Below, piece after piece: positions 1 to 8,123 of a stretch of 64,000 bases of DNA (within the stretch, counting starts at the first letter, position 1; every line of letters starts with the position of its first letter). Source of the stretch: an uncultured Gammaproteobacteria bacterium. GTDB lineage: Bacteria > Pseudomonadota > Gammaproteobacteria > HK1. The notes below the pieces were generated by a model. That model did not search any database. It saw only the letters and a program-made list of their open reading frames with translations, and had not been told where the DNA came from. Location: positions 1,753,001 to 1,817,000 of the forward strand of contig OY282378.1 in the NCBI GenBank assembly GCA_958295835.1. The letters are read 5' to 3'. A program made the position numbers and the translations under genes.

Positions 1-11
1 CGTCTGGCAGG

Positions 12-2009
12 ATGTCCGCCTTCTGGTGGGCGCTAGTCGCTCTCGCGCTTATCGGCGGCTCCTGGCATATCGGCGCCTCGGTATGGCAGAATCTGCGATT
101 GACCGCCGAAGCGCTGGAATCGGGGTACATCGGCAAGAGTTTCAACACGGCGTACTGGGACGATTCCGAGCTCGTGGAATATGTCCGGGCGAACCCCGCC
201 TCCGGCCGGTACTTCAGCAACGACCCCAACGTACTCCGATGGAACGCAGGTGTTCCGGAAAGGCTCGTGAGCTGGGTTCCAGTGCCCCGGCGGAACCTGC
301 CGTACATCTGCCAGCGTTGGTTCGAGCGGGCTGTCCTGAAATCCCGGAAGTACGGGGAACCCGAAGAGTACGTCGTATGGGTCGGCCAGGGCGAACGCAG
401 CCAGATAGTCTGCAACCTTTGGGACATGGAGTCGCCGCTCCCGTTGGAGCCGGTGACGGAACTGGCCGACGGCGCCATCTTCAGAGTGAATCCGGCCTTC
501 GACAGCGCCGGCGCGCGTCAGTCCGCCTACGAGCAGCTTGTATCCGGCGAACCGGCGGTCCGCTCCGACTTCGACGTGTATCTCCGCGAGGACACGCTGG
601 TCTACGTCAAGGAACCGTGCACCGGAGCTGACGTGGAGGCGATGTTCTTCCTGCACCTGATTCCCGCCGACATGGCTGACCTCCCCGACCATCGCAAGCA
701 GTACGGCTTCGACATCCTGGACTTCGATTTCGACGACCAGGGCGTGATAATCGACGACAAGTGCTTGGCGGAAGTCCCTCTCCCGGGATACGGCATCTCC
801 GAAATCGGGACCGGCCAGTTCGTCCCCGGCCAAGGGCAGGTCTGGAAGGAGGAGTTCACGCCCCCGCCGGCACCTCTGAACGCATCAGTCGCAAAGTGGT
901 TGGGCAACCACGCCGCCGCCATCTCGATTACCAACGATGACTGGCCCACCCCCGGAAGGAAACCGGACATAGACCGCTACGTGATGGAGCAGGGCCTCGT
1001 CATGGGCTATGAAATGGTGACCGGAAATACCTTTTACGGTGATCGCATATTCAGCGGGCCTGACGATGAGCGGATTGTCTATCTGATGTCGGAGCTGGTT
1101 CCCAAGGGGTTCAGCTATTTCGGGCATGGGCACAATCACATCGACCACGACGAGTTGTCTTACGAAGAGGCCCTCGAATCATTCCAAGCCAACTATGACA
1201 CCATGAAAGATTGGGGAATGAAGCCCGTCGCCTACGCCTATCCGAGAAGCGCCGGGCACGAAGAAGAGACGCAACGGGCTTTGGAGGCTTCAGGGTTTCT
1301 GAGCGGCAGACTACAGACCACGAACCCGGATGAATTCTACAACCTCCCGGGGTCCCGGCTGGCGCCGGACAATTGGTTCGGCTTGCAAGCGTTGGAGATG
1401 CAAAGCATCGAGTTTCAGGGTTGCGACGCCTGCATCAACGACAACGATGAGCTGACGCCTATCCTGGATGAGGCATTGGCGCAGACCGCATGGGTCATAT
1501 TGACCTACCATGGCATCGGACGGCCGGATTATTGGGGATGGTACGATTTGGACGAATTCCGCAAAGACGTTCAATCCATCGCGGCGCGTGATTTCTGGAC
1601 GGCTCCGATGAACGACATCACCCTTTATGTCCGGGAAAGAGAGAATGCCGTGATAACGGTTGAACTGGTCGAAGGCAGCACCGGAACCGAAAGCATCGAG
1701 ATTACGCTGTCCGACGGTCTGGACAACGGCAGGTTCAATCAGCCGCTGACGATACTGTTCGACCAGCCAACGGATTGGGTTGGCAGACCATTCACCGTTT
1801 CCCAGGACGGTGAATCGCTGGATGAGCTCGTCTTCGACACGGAGGCGGCGATGCTTTCATTGAAGCCGAACGAGCGGCCCCACGTTCTTCGCCCGCGCGA
1901 CCGGGCGAGCCGGGCATCCCGCGGCAGTGCTGTCCAAGCTGATGGTGCGTCTCCGGTGAACCGCTTCGATCCCGGCCGCGGTCGGTTGGTCCAGGCTGCG
2001 GCTCGGTAG
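12..2009 (+). CDS. Membrane-anchored protein with a NodB-type polysaccharide deacetylase domain; 5' end lies outside the window
   Basis: The frame is open to the left window edge, so the ATG at 12 is probably internal. The first ~95 residues (one membrane segment at 3-25, then a WDDSELVEYVRANP stretch) resemble the C-terminal end of GT39-like polytopic glycosyltransferases, which suggests a fusion. Residues 172-282 form a domain found again in the broken gene at 4236-5110. Residues 305-505 look like a NodB deacetylase: D309/D310 in TNDDW, histidines in GHGHNHIDHD (371-380), YPRSAGHE near 410 and TYHGIG at 498. The NodB family removes acyl groups from polysaccharides. The last ~30 residues are Arg/Ser-rich and unlike a folded domain, so the original stop may have been lost. 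It lies in an exopolysaccharide locus, followed by glycosyltransferases. Substrate unknown. Confidence 0.7.
   Translation: MSAFWWALVALALIGGSWHIGASVWQNLRLTAEALESGYIGKSFNTAYWDDSELVEYVRANPASGRYFSNDPNVLRWNAGVPERLVSWVPVPRRNLPYICQRWFERAVLKSRKYGEPEEYVVWVGQGERSQIVCNLWDMESPLPLEPVTELADGAIFRVNPAFDSAGARQSAYEQLVSGEPAVRSDFDVYLREDTLVYVKEPCTGADVEAMFFLHLIPADMADLPDHRKQYGFDILDFDFDDQGVIIDDKCLAEVPLPGYGISEIGTGQFVPGQGQVWKEEFTPPPAPLNASVAKWLGNHAAAISITNDDWPTPGRKPDIDRYVMEQGLVMGYEMVTGNTFYGDRIFSGPDDERIVYLMSELVPKGFSYFGHGHNHIDHDELSYEEALESFQANYDTMKDWGMKPVAYAYPRSAGHEEETQRALEASGFLSGRLQTTNPDEFYNLPGSRLAPDNWFGLQALEMQSIEFQGCDACINDNDELTPILDEALAQTAWVILTYHGIGRPDYWGWYDLDEFRKDVQSIAARDFWTAPMNDITLYVRERENAVITVELVEGSTGTESIEITLSDGLDNGRFNQPLTILFDQPTDWVGRPFTVSQDGESLDELVFDTEAAMLSLKPNERPHVLRPRDRASRASRGSAVQADGASPVNRFDPGRGRLVQAAAR
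525..857 (+). other. Region encoding the ~110-residue domain shared with the SGNH gene
   Basis: Encodes residues 172-282 of the upstream deacetylase. It begins YEQLVSGEP, continues RSDFDVYLRE and FFLHLIP, and ends GTGQFVPGQGQVWKEEF. It aligns without large gaps to 4302-4634 on the minus strand. Two Cys positions (PC and KC/MC) are conserved in both copies. I cannot name the domain. Confidence 0.75.
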
Positions 2010-2085
2010 CGGCAAAGGGAACCGCACCGGCCGTGGCATCTTGTGATAAATTGAATACTTCCGGTGGCGGCACGGATCGATACCA

Positions 2086-4134
2086 TTGAAGTCACGGGAC
2101 ATGAAGGAGAGCCCTGTTCTCATCCCGCAATCGACCACTGCGACTCCCTGGCCGTCGGTGTCGGTTCTCATCCCGGTTCGGAATGCCGAGGCGACCATCG
2201 GGGCGGCGATCGACTCGGTGTTGTCTCAGGACTACGAGGGTTCGGTAGAGGTCATCGTCGCCGACGGATCCGACACCCCGGCCACGTCCGATCTGGTTCG
2301 GCGGCGGTACCCAACGGTGACACTGGTTCCCAATCCGGAACAGGTCATCACGACCGGAATCCACGCGGCGCACGGGGCGGCGACCGGAGAGATCATCGTG
2401 CGGTGCGACGCCCATACGGTGCTCCCACCCGGATACGTGCGCCGCGCGGTGAGCACGTTGCAAAGGACGGGGGCGGCCAATGTCGGCGGTCGGCAACGGC
2501 CGGTCGGCGCCACGTTCTTCGGGCACGCGGTGGCGATGGCGATGACCACTCCCCTGGGGGCGGGCGGCGCCCGCCACCGACTGGGCGGCGCGGAGGGGCC
2601 CGTCGACACCGTCTTCCTGGGCGCGTTCCGGCGCGATACGTTGGAGGCGGCGGGCGGCGTCGACCCTACCCTTGGGGGGGCCGAGGACTACGAACTCAAC
2701 TGGCGGCTGCGGGCGCGCGGGGAAACGGTGTGGTTCGATCCCGGGCTCGAGGTCACCTACCAGCCTCGCAACACCTTGCGCGGTCTCGCTTGGCAATATT
2801 TCAATTACGGCCGATGGAAGCGGGTCGTGGCGCGACGACATCCGACCTCCCTGCTGCCTCGGCATCTCGCCAGCCCGCTGTTGCTGGTGGGATTGGCCGC
2901 CACGCCGATCCTGGCGATGGCAGGCCCCATCTGGGCGGTAGCGGCAGTGCCGCTCACGTACGTCCTCACCCTGACGCTCGGCTCTCTGGCGGTCGGCATC
3001 CGTCGCCGTTCATACGTCGCGCTCCTGCTCCCGCTGATCCTCGCAACCATGCACCTGAGCTGGGGTATCGGTTTCTTTACCCCGGTTCGGACCAAGAGGG
3101 AGCTGACCGCGCACCCGAGGCATTTTCGCACCGTCACCGCTGCCTTGCCGTCGGTGTCGGTTCTCATCCCGGCTCGGAACGCCGAAGCGACCATCGGGGC
3201 TGCGATCGACTCGGTGTTGTTTCAGGACTACGAGGGTTCGGTAGAGGTCATCGTCGCCGACGGATCCGACACCCCGGCCACGTCCGATCTGGTTCGGCGG
3301 CGGTACCCGACGGTGATACTGGTTCCCAATCCGGAACAGACCGCCGGCTTCGGGTTGCGCGCAGCGCACGGGGCGGCGACCGGAGAGATCATCGTGCGGT
3401 GCGATGCCCATGCGGTGTTCCCACCCGGATACCTGCGCCGCGCGGTGAGCACGTTGCAAAGGACGGGGGCGGCCAATGTCGGCGGCCGGCAACGGCCGGT
3501 CGGCACCACGTTCTTCGGGTGCGCGGTAGCGATGGCGATGACCACTACCCTGGGGGCTGGCGGCGCCCGCTACCGACTGGGCGGCGCGGAGGGGCCCGTC
3601 GACACCGTCTTCCTGGGCGCGTTCCGGCGCGATGCGTTGGAGGCGGCGGGCGGCGTCGACCCTGCCTTCGTTCGAAATCAGGACTACGAACTCAACTGGC
3701 GGCTGCGGGCGCGCGGGGAAACGGTGTGGTTCGATCCCGGGCTCGTGGTCACCTACCGGCCTCGCAGCACCTTGCGCGGTCTCGCTTGGCAATATTTCAA
3801 TTACGGCCGATGGAAGCGGGTCGTGGCGCGACGACATCCGGCCTCCCTGCTGCCTCGGCATTTCGCCAGTCCGCTGTTGCTGCTGGGGTTGACCGCCACG
3901 CCGGTCCTGGCGGTGGCCGGCCCCACCTGGGCGGTAGCGGTAGTGCCGCTCACGTACGTCCTCACCCTGGCACTCGGCTCTCTGGCGGTCGGCATCCGTC
4001 GCCGTTCATACGTCGCGCTCCTGCTCCCGCTGGCCCTTGCAACCATGCACCTGAGCTGGGGGCTCGGTTTCTTTACCCCGGTGCGGAGCAAGGTGCGGGC
4101 CGGTTCGACCGAAACCGTTGCCCCTTCCCACTGA
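2086..4134 (+). CDS. Tandem-duplicated family 2 glycosyltransferase (two GT2 modules in one protein)
   Basis: The protein is 682 aa from the TTG at 2086, or 677 aa from the ATG at 2101, which is the more likely start. Each half has a GT2 A-type fold: VSVLIP...RNAEATIGAAIDSVL, a nucleotide-sugar motif VADGSD, a DAH motif (CDAH), a DYELNWRLRARGE acceptor-site motif, and then about three membrane segments (VPLTYVLTLTLGSLAVG and neighbours). Such proteins add sugars to lipid-linked or membrane glycans (succinoglycan and EPS biosynthesis types). A normal member is one half, about 330 aa. The halves are encoded by nearly identical DNA units at a fixed 996-bp offset, joined by an 18-residue linker. 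The second half has its own changes (for example TAGFGLRAAHG for VITTGIHAAHG), so it is a real, diverging duplication. Confidence 0.88.
   Translation: MKSRDMKESPVLIPQSTTATPWPSVSVLIPVRNAEATIGAAIDSVLSQDYEGSVEVIVADGSDTPATSDLVRRRYPTVTLVPNPEQVITTGIHAAHGAATGEIIVRCDAHTVLPPGYVRRAVSTLQRTGAANVGGRQRPVGATFFGHAVAMAMTTPLGAGGARHRLGGAEGPVDTVFLGAFRRDTLEAAGGVDPTLGGAEDYELNWRLRARGETVWFDPGLEVTYQPRNTLRGLAWQYFNYGRWKRVVARRHPTSLLPRHLASPLLLVGLAATPILAMAGPIWAVAAVPLTYVLTLTLGSLAVGIRRRSYVALLLPLILATMHLSWGIGFFTPVRTKRELTAHPRHFRTVTAALPSVSVLIPARNAEATIGAAIDSVLFQDYEGSVEVIVADGSDTPATSDLVRRRYPTVILVPNPEQTAGFGLRAAHGAATGEIIVRCDAHAVFPPGYLRRAVSTLQRTGAANVGGRQRPVGTTFFGCAVAMAMTTTLGAGGARYRLGGAEGPVDTVFLGAFRRDALEAAGGVDPAFVRNQDYELNWRLRARGETVWFDPGLVVTYRPRSTLRGLAWQYFNYGRWKRVVARRHPASLLPRHFASPLLLLGLTATPVLAVAGPTWAVAVVPLTYVLTLALGSLAVGIRRRSYVALLLPLALATMHLSWGLGFFTPVRSKVRAGSTETVAPSH
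2152..4089 (+). repeat. Two direct ~942-bp repeats (2152-3093 and 3148-4089)
   Basis: The units match at a constant offset of 996 bases from beginning to end with no indels seen, and are separated by 54 bp of unrelated linker. The offset is a multiple of three, so the duplication keeps one reading frame and creates the double glycosyltransferase. Confidence 0.93.
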
Positions 4135-4155
4135 AAATGCGCTGGCTCTCGATCT

Positions 4156-4184
4156 GGCTGCCGCGGCCCGGAGACGCGGCAGCC
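4156..4184. terminator. Hairpin between convergent genes
   Basis: A perfect 9-bp stem, ggctgccgc pairing with gcggcagcc, lies 20 bp after the glycosyltransferase stop and before the convergent SGNH gene. No T-tract follows, so an intrinsic terminator is only possible. Confidence 0.4.
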
Positions 4185-4235
4185 TTCTGGCGGGCGTCCC
4201 GCGCCGCGCTCGGCCGCGGGTAACAGCGGGTGTAC

Positions 4236-5110
4236 TCAGCGGCCGGGCGCCCTGCCCGGCGCGGACCGGGCAGCGGCCTCGCCCCCGACCGCGCCAACGG
4301 GGAATTCGACCTTCCAGATCTGGCCATCGTCGGGGGTGAACTGCCCGGTTCTGATGCGGACGATGGGATAGTCGGGGAGCGGACGCTTCGCGATGCACAT
4401 GCCGCCAAAGGCCAGAGCGGCGCCTCCCGTGTAATGGAAATCCAGATTGTCGAAGCCGTACTGCCGACGATCGGCCGGCAGGTCCTCCACAGCTTCCGGG
4501 ACGACGTGCAGAAAGAACGGCGCTTGCACATCCGCCACGCTGCACGGCGACTTGAGGTAGGACACCGTGTTCTCACGAAGATAGATGTCGAAGTCGGAGC
4601 GGGCCGCCGGTTCGCCGGACGCGATGGACTCATAGTCCATCCGCCAGGAAGGAAGTGGCGGGGGCGAGGTCGGGCTCTTTCGCCTCGTGCATATCTCCTG
4701 GTTCTCCTTCAGGTACTCGAGCAGGGCTTCCGCCGCCCACCGGTGACCGGCGATGTTCCAGTGGTTGTCGTGCTCCCATCTCGCATCCCTCCTGGGCTCG
4801 GCGCCCTGGCGGAGGACGTAGTCGTGGTAGTCGATGACGGGAATGCCTCGCGCTGCGGCCAGAGCGGTCAGGCGGTCGAATCCGAGGTCGCCTCGGGTGC
4901 CGATGTAGTGTGAGGACAGGATGACCAATGCGGCGCCGTCGCGGTCCGCGCGTTCCCTGAACTGGTCCAGCGCGAAGCCCGTGAAGTCCAAGCCGTCCTC
5001 ATAGACGGGCGGCAAATCCTGCGCGTACAGGAACGGCTCCTGGATGTCTCCCCGCGTCGGGCGCAGCGCGCGGCGTCCGCACCCTGGAGCAGGGCGTCCG
5101 CGCCCGGCAA
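4236..5110 (-). pseudogene. N-terminally broken SGNH/GDSL hydrolase carrying the shared C-terminal domain
   Basis: Protein-like sequence starts only at about base 5051 (GDIQEPFLYAQDLPPVYEDG). It then shows the second half of an SGNH hydrolase, ending in the block V Asp-x-x-His of HDNHWNIAGHRWAAEALLEYL (base ~4770). The usual first half, with the GDS serine block, is missing. Upstream of ~5051 the same frame is Arg/Pro/Gly junk, while the neighbouring frame reads ADALLQGADAARCARRG and then loses coherence, which suggests a frameshift near 5050 plus a 5' deletion. Residues corresponding to 4302-4634 repeat the domain of the deacetylase at 12-2009. SGNH proteins in EPS loci often act as O-acetyl esterases or acyltransferases, and this one is probably inactive. 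It is next to the carbamoyltransferase operon and on the same strand. Confidence 0.65.
4302..4634 (-). other. Second copy of the shared ~110-residue domain
   Basis: Encodes YESIASGEPAARSDFDIYL ... FFLHVVP ... RRQYGFDNLDF ... IRTGQFTPDDGQIWKVEF. It is the C-terminal partner of the domain at 525-857, with roughly half of the positions identical by eye. Confidence 0.75.
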
Positions 5111-5234
5111 CGGATGGATGCGGCTTCACGCCGCGCCTTCTCGTGCTGGACAACGTGCGCTGCTCTCCTGTGGCCGTTGGTTGGCCGCGCACCTCGTCAT
5201 TCCCGTGCGTCTTCATTCGACCCCACTCCGCCCG

Positions 5235-7190
5235 TCAGTCCGGCTCGAACGAGTCCGCATACTCGCGCTTGAGCGAGGGGTCCTGCTCCACCTTGCGCAG
5301 GAAGCAGTTGCCGATGGCGAGGCAGTCGAGATCCGTACCCATGAAGCAGCGGAAGGCGTCCGCCGGGGTACAGACGATGGGCTCGCCCCGCACGTTGAAG
5401 CTGGTGTTCACGATGACCGGACAGCCGGTCCTGGCCTTGAAGGCTTCCAGCAGCGCGTGGTAGCGGGGGTTGGTCTCGCGATGGACGGTCTGCACGCGGG
5501 CGGAATAGTCCACGTGGGTGACGGCCGGGATGTCCGAGCGCGCCACGTTCAACCGGTCGATGCCGAACAACGCATCCTGCGCTTCGGCCGGCGGCTTGCA
5601 CCGCGACTGCTTCACGCTGGCCGTCAGCAGCATGTACGGGCTGTCGCGGTCGAGCGCGAACCAGTCCCCGACGTCTTCGCGCAGCACGCTCGGCGCGAAG
5701 GGGCGGAAGGACTCCCGGTGCTTCACCTTGAGGTTGAGCGTCTTCTGCATGGTGGGCGAACGGGCGTCTCCCAGGATCGACCGGTTGCCGAGCGCGCGCG
5801 GGCCGAACTCCATCCGGCCCTGGAACCAGCCGACCGCCTGGCCCGCGGCCAGCGCCTCCGCCGTAGTGTCGATCAGCGCGTCGTCGCCGAGCGTCTCGTA
5901 GCGCGCGCCGGCCGCATCGAGTGCCCGTCGGACTTGATCCAAGCTGAATGCGGGACCGAGGAAGGCTCCGTGCATGGCGTCCGTTCCACACGCCCGGGGC
6001 GACGCGGATGGACTCCCGCTTTCGCGGGAATGACGGGGCGGAGCGGTCCCGCCGTTACTCTGAGCCGCCCCGCTCCTACTCTGAGCAACCCCGCTGCTAC
6101 TCCAACAGGACACGGAGGGGCGCGGCTCACCGAACAGGCGGTGGCTCGCCGTCAGCGCGGCGCCCAACGCGCCGCCGGCGTCGCCGGCCGCGGGTTGGAC
6201 CCAGAGGTCGTCGAAGCGACCGTCGCGCAATACCTTGCCGTTGGCCACGCAGTTCAGCGCGACGCCGCCGGCGAGACAGAGATTGGGGATGCCGGTTTCC
6301 TCCCGCAGCGAGCGGGTCAGCCGCAGCACCGCTTCCTCGATCACCGCCTGCGCCGAGGCCGCCAAGTCCATGTGCCGCTGCGTCAGCGGCTCGTCCGGCT
6401 CGCGCGGCGGGCCGCCGAACAGCGCGTCGAACTTGCCGTTGGTCATCGTCAGCCCGGTGCAGTAGGCGAAACAGTCGAGATTCAGGCGGAACGTGCCGTC
6501 CGGCTTGAGATCAATCAGGTGATCGAGAATGGTCCGGAGGTACTTCGGCTCGCCATAGGGCGCCAAGCCCATCACCTTGTACTCGCCGGAGTTCACCTTG
6601 AAGCCGGTGTAGTAGGTGAACGCCGAGTACAGCAGCCCCAGGGAGTGCGGGAAGTGGATCTCGCGCACCATCTCCAGCTCGTTGCCGTGGCCGATCCCCA
6701 CCGAGGTGGTAGCCCACTCGCCGACCCCGTCCATGGTCAGGACCACCGCGTCGCGGAAGGGTGAGGGATAGAACGCGCTCGCCGCATGCGATTGATGGTG
6801 CTCGGCGAACAGCAGCCGGGCCTCCCAGTCCACGTCCGGGGCGAGCGCCCGCAGCTTGCGGCGCAGCAGGCCCTTCTGAAACAGCTTCTCCTTGATCCAG
6901 ATCGGCACCGCCATGCGGAAGGAACGAAAGCCGCGCGGCGCGAACGCAACACAGGTTTCGAGCAGCCGCTCGAACTTGAGAAAGGGCTTGTCGTAGAACG
7001 CCACCCGGTCGACCTCGCCGAGGGTGATGCCGGCCCGCTCCAGGCAGCAGGCGATGGCGTTGGCCGGATAGTCCGAATCGTGCTTCCTGCGCGTGAAGCG
7101 CTCCTCCTGGGCGGCGGCGACGATCCGTCCGCCCTCCACCAGGGCCGCGGCGCTGTCGTGATAGAAGGCCGAGAGGCCGAGGATGCGCAC
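5235..7190 (-). CDS. NodU/CmcH-family carbamoyltransferase with an in-frame repeat insertion
   Basis: A 651-aa protein from a GTG start at 7190. It has the family layout: an N-terminal Kae1-like domain (GLSAFYHDSAAALV at 5-18, HHQSHAASAFYPSP at 131-144, NSGEYKVMGLAPYG at 200-213) and a C-terminal YrdC-like domain (from about 405, with GPRALGNRSIL and NTSFNVRGEPIV). The family transfers a carbamoyl group from carbamoyl phosphate to sugar or natural-product hydroxyls via a carbamoyl-adenylate. Residues ~359-405 (bases 5976-6116) are Ser/Gly-rich and include RHSRESGSP, the translation of a short palindromic genomic repeat. They fall between the two domains, so the enzyme may tolerate them. Only 3 bp separate it from the DUF5989 gene upstream. 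Likely role: carbamoylation of the exopolysaccharide made by this locus. Confidence 0.88.
   Translation of the reverse strand: MRILGLSAFYHDSAAALVEGGRIVAAAQEERFTRRKHDSDYPANAIACCLERAGITLGEVDRVAFYDKPFLKFERLLETCVAFAPRGFRSFRMAVPIWIKEKLFQKGLLRRKLRALAPDVDWEARLLFAEHHQSHAASAFYPSPFRDAVVLTMDGVGEWATTSVGIGHGNELEMVREIHFPHSLGLLYSAFTYYTGFKVNSGEYKVMGLAPYGEPKYLRTILDHLIDLKPDGTFRLNLDCFAYCTGLTMTNGKFDALFGGPPREPDEPLTQRHMDLAASAQAVIEEAVLRLTRSLREETGIPNLCLAGGVALNCVANGKVLRDGRFDDLWVQPAAGDAGGALGAALTASHRLFGEPRPSVSCWSSSGVAQSRSGAAQSNGGTAPPRHSRESGSPSASPRACGTDAMHGAFLGPAFSLDQVRRALDAAGARYETLGDDALIDTTAEALAAGQAVGWFQGRMEFGPRALGNRSILGDARSPTMQKTLNLKVKHRESFRPFAPSVLREDVGDWFALDRDSPYMLLTASVKQSRCKPPAEAQDALFGIDRLNVARSDIPAVTHVDYSARVQTVHRETNPRYHALLEAFKARTGCPVIVNTSFNVRGEPIVCTPADAFRCFMGTDLDCLAIGNCFLRKVEQDPSLKREYADSFEPD
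6009..6036 (+). repeat. Short palindromic dispersed repeat inside the carbamoyltransferase gene
   Basis: The core ggactcccgctttcgcggga is followed by atgacgg. The stem tcccgc/gcggga closes a short loop. The same element occurs at 30741-30767 (ggattcccgcttgcgcggga). It matches a repeat type seen in many proteobacterial genomes, whose artefactual translation is SRFRGNDG or RESG. Confidence 0.8.
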
Positions 7191-7193
7191 CGC

Positions 7194-7343
7194 TCAGAAA
7201 ATCGTGTAGATCATCGGCGCGACCGCGCTGCTCTGGCCCAGCACGATCAGCCCGCCCAGCACCAGCATCATGACGACGACCGGAAACAGCCAGTATTTCT
7301 TGCGCACCCGCATGAAGACCCACAGCTCACCCAGAAAGGACAT
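7194..7343 (-). CDS. DUF5989 (SxtN-like) single-span membrane protein
   Basis: A 49-aa protein starting MSFLGELWVFMRVRKKYWLF, with one membrane helix (VVVMMLVLGGLIVLG) and a short tail ending in IYTIF. This matches the DUF5989 family, which travels with carbamoyltransferases and SxtJ-like proteins in polysaccharide loci. The function is unknown, and a membrane scaffold for the carbamoyltransferase is plausible. It ends 3 bp before the carbamoyltransferase GTG, so they are almost certainly cotranscribed. Confidence 0.85.
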   Translation of the reverse strand: MSFLGELWVFMRVRKKYWLFPVVVMMLVLGGLIVLGQSSAVAPMIYTIF

Positions 7344-7468
7344 CGAAAACCTCCTCGCATGGAGCAATCCTGTTTCCCCACCCGCAGCGCTGGTCAGGAC
7401 ACCCGCGATTCCGCACAGCGGAATCGCCAGGCGACCGCCCCAGCGGTCGCCCCTCGCCCCCTCCCGGT

Positions 7469-7891
7469 TCAAAACTGGTTCTTCATCGATTCGCGCTCCG
7501 GGCCCGGCGGGTCGCGGGGGATCCAGTAGCTCCGGGCATCCGGGTCGTAGCGCAGGTGCAGCGGATCCTTGCCCAGAGCGCGCATGATGAGACCGGTCGG
7601 GGTCACCACGGCAAAGTAGATCACCGCCATGACGAGCGGGTTGACCACGCGCTGCAGCAGCAAGCCGAGCTTGAACCAGGCCCGATTGAACGGCGCGAGC
7701 CACGCCGGCCTGACGAGCGCCACCGCCAGGAACGCTCCCGCGACGCCGAACGCCCAGCCGCGGGGCGGCCCGCCGCCGAGCAGCGGGAACAGGCCGATGG
7801 CGACGAACAAGACGGCGAAGACGATGCCGAAGCCGCGCTCGGAGCCACCCTCGACCGCTTCGCCCCCGGTCAGACGCTCGTGGGTCTCCAT
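7469..7891 (-). CDS. SxtJ-family membrane protein
   Basis: A 140-aa protein from METHERLTGG. Upstream in-frame codons (to 8020) look non-coding. It has hydrophobic spans FGIVFAVLFVAIGLFPLL, WAFGVAGAFLAVALV and VMAVIYFAVVTPTGLIM, then a soluble tail with LRYDPDARSYWIPRDPPGP. This matches the SxtJ family found with DUF5989 and carbamoyltransferases. The gene is the first of the three-gene unit, with 125 bp before the DUF5989 gene. Role unproven; probably membrane assembly of the modification step. Confidence 0.8.
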   Translation of the reverse strand: METHERLTGGEAVEGGSERGFGIVFAVLFVAIGLFPLLGGGPPRGWAFGVAGAFLAVALVRPAWLAPFNRAWFKLGLLLQRVVNPLVMAVIYFAVVTPTGLIMRALGKDPLHLRYDPDARSYWIPRDPPGPERESMKNQF

Positions 7892-8123
7892 TTCATTCGC
7901 TTTCGGTGTTCGCACGCATTGACGGGAGACGTATGGCGATGATGGCTCTGCCCGAGCAGATATCACCCACCTGCGGTCGGCAGTGACGCGGTACGAGCAC
8001 GTCGGCGCGGCGCCGACCATCTCGGAGCGCTTCAGTGGTCCAGCGCGCTACACGCGAGCCACCTCTTACCCGATTGTTGCACAAAACAAAGACCCGTTAT
8101 TCCCCCGGAGCCCGCCTGACCGG

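Noticed and set aside
2064..4223. Long open frame overlapping the glycosyltransferase in another phase (719 codons)
   Set aside because: It exists because high-GC duplicated DNA has few stops. Its Arg/Gly/His-rich product has no family features, while the other frame is a clear GT2 protein.
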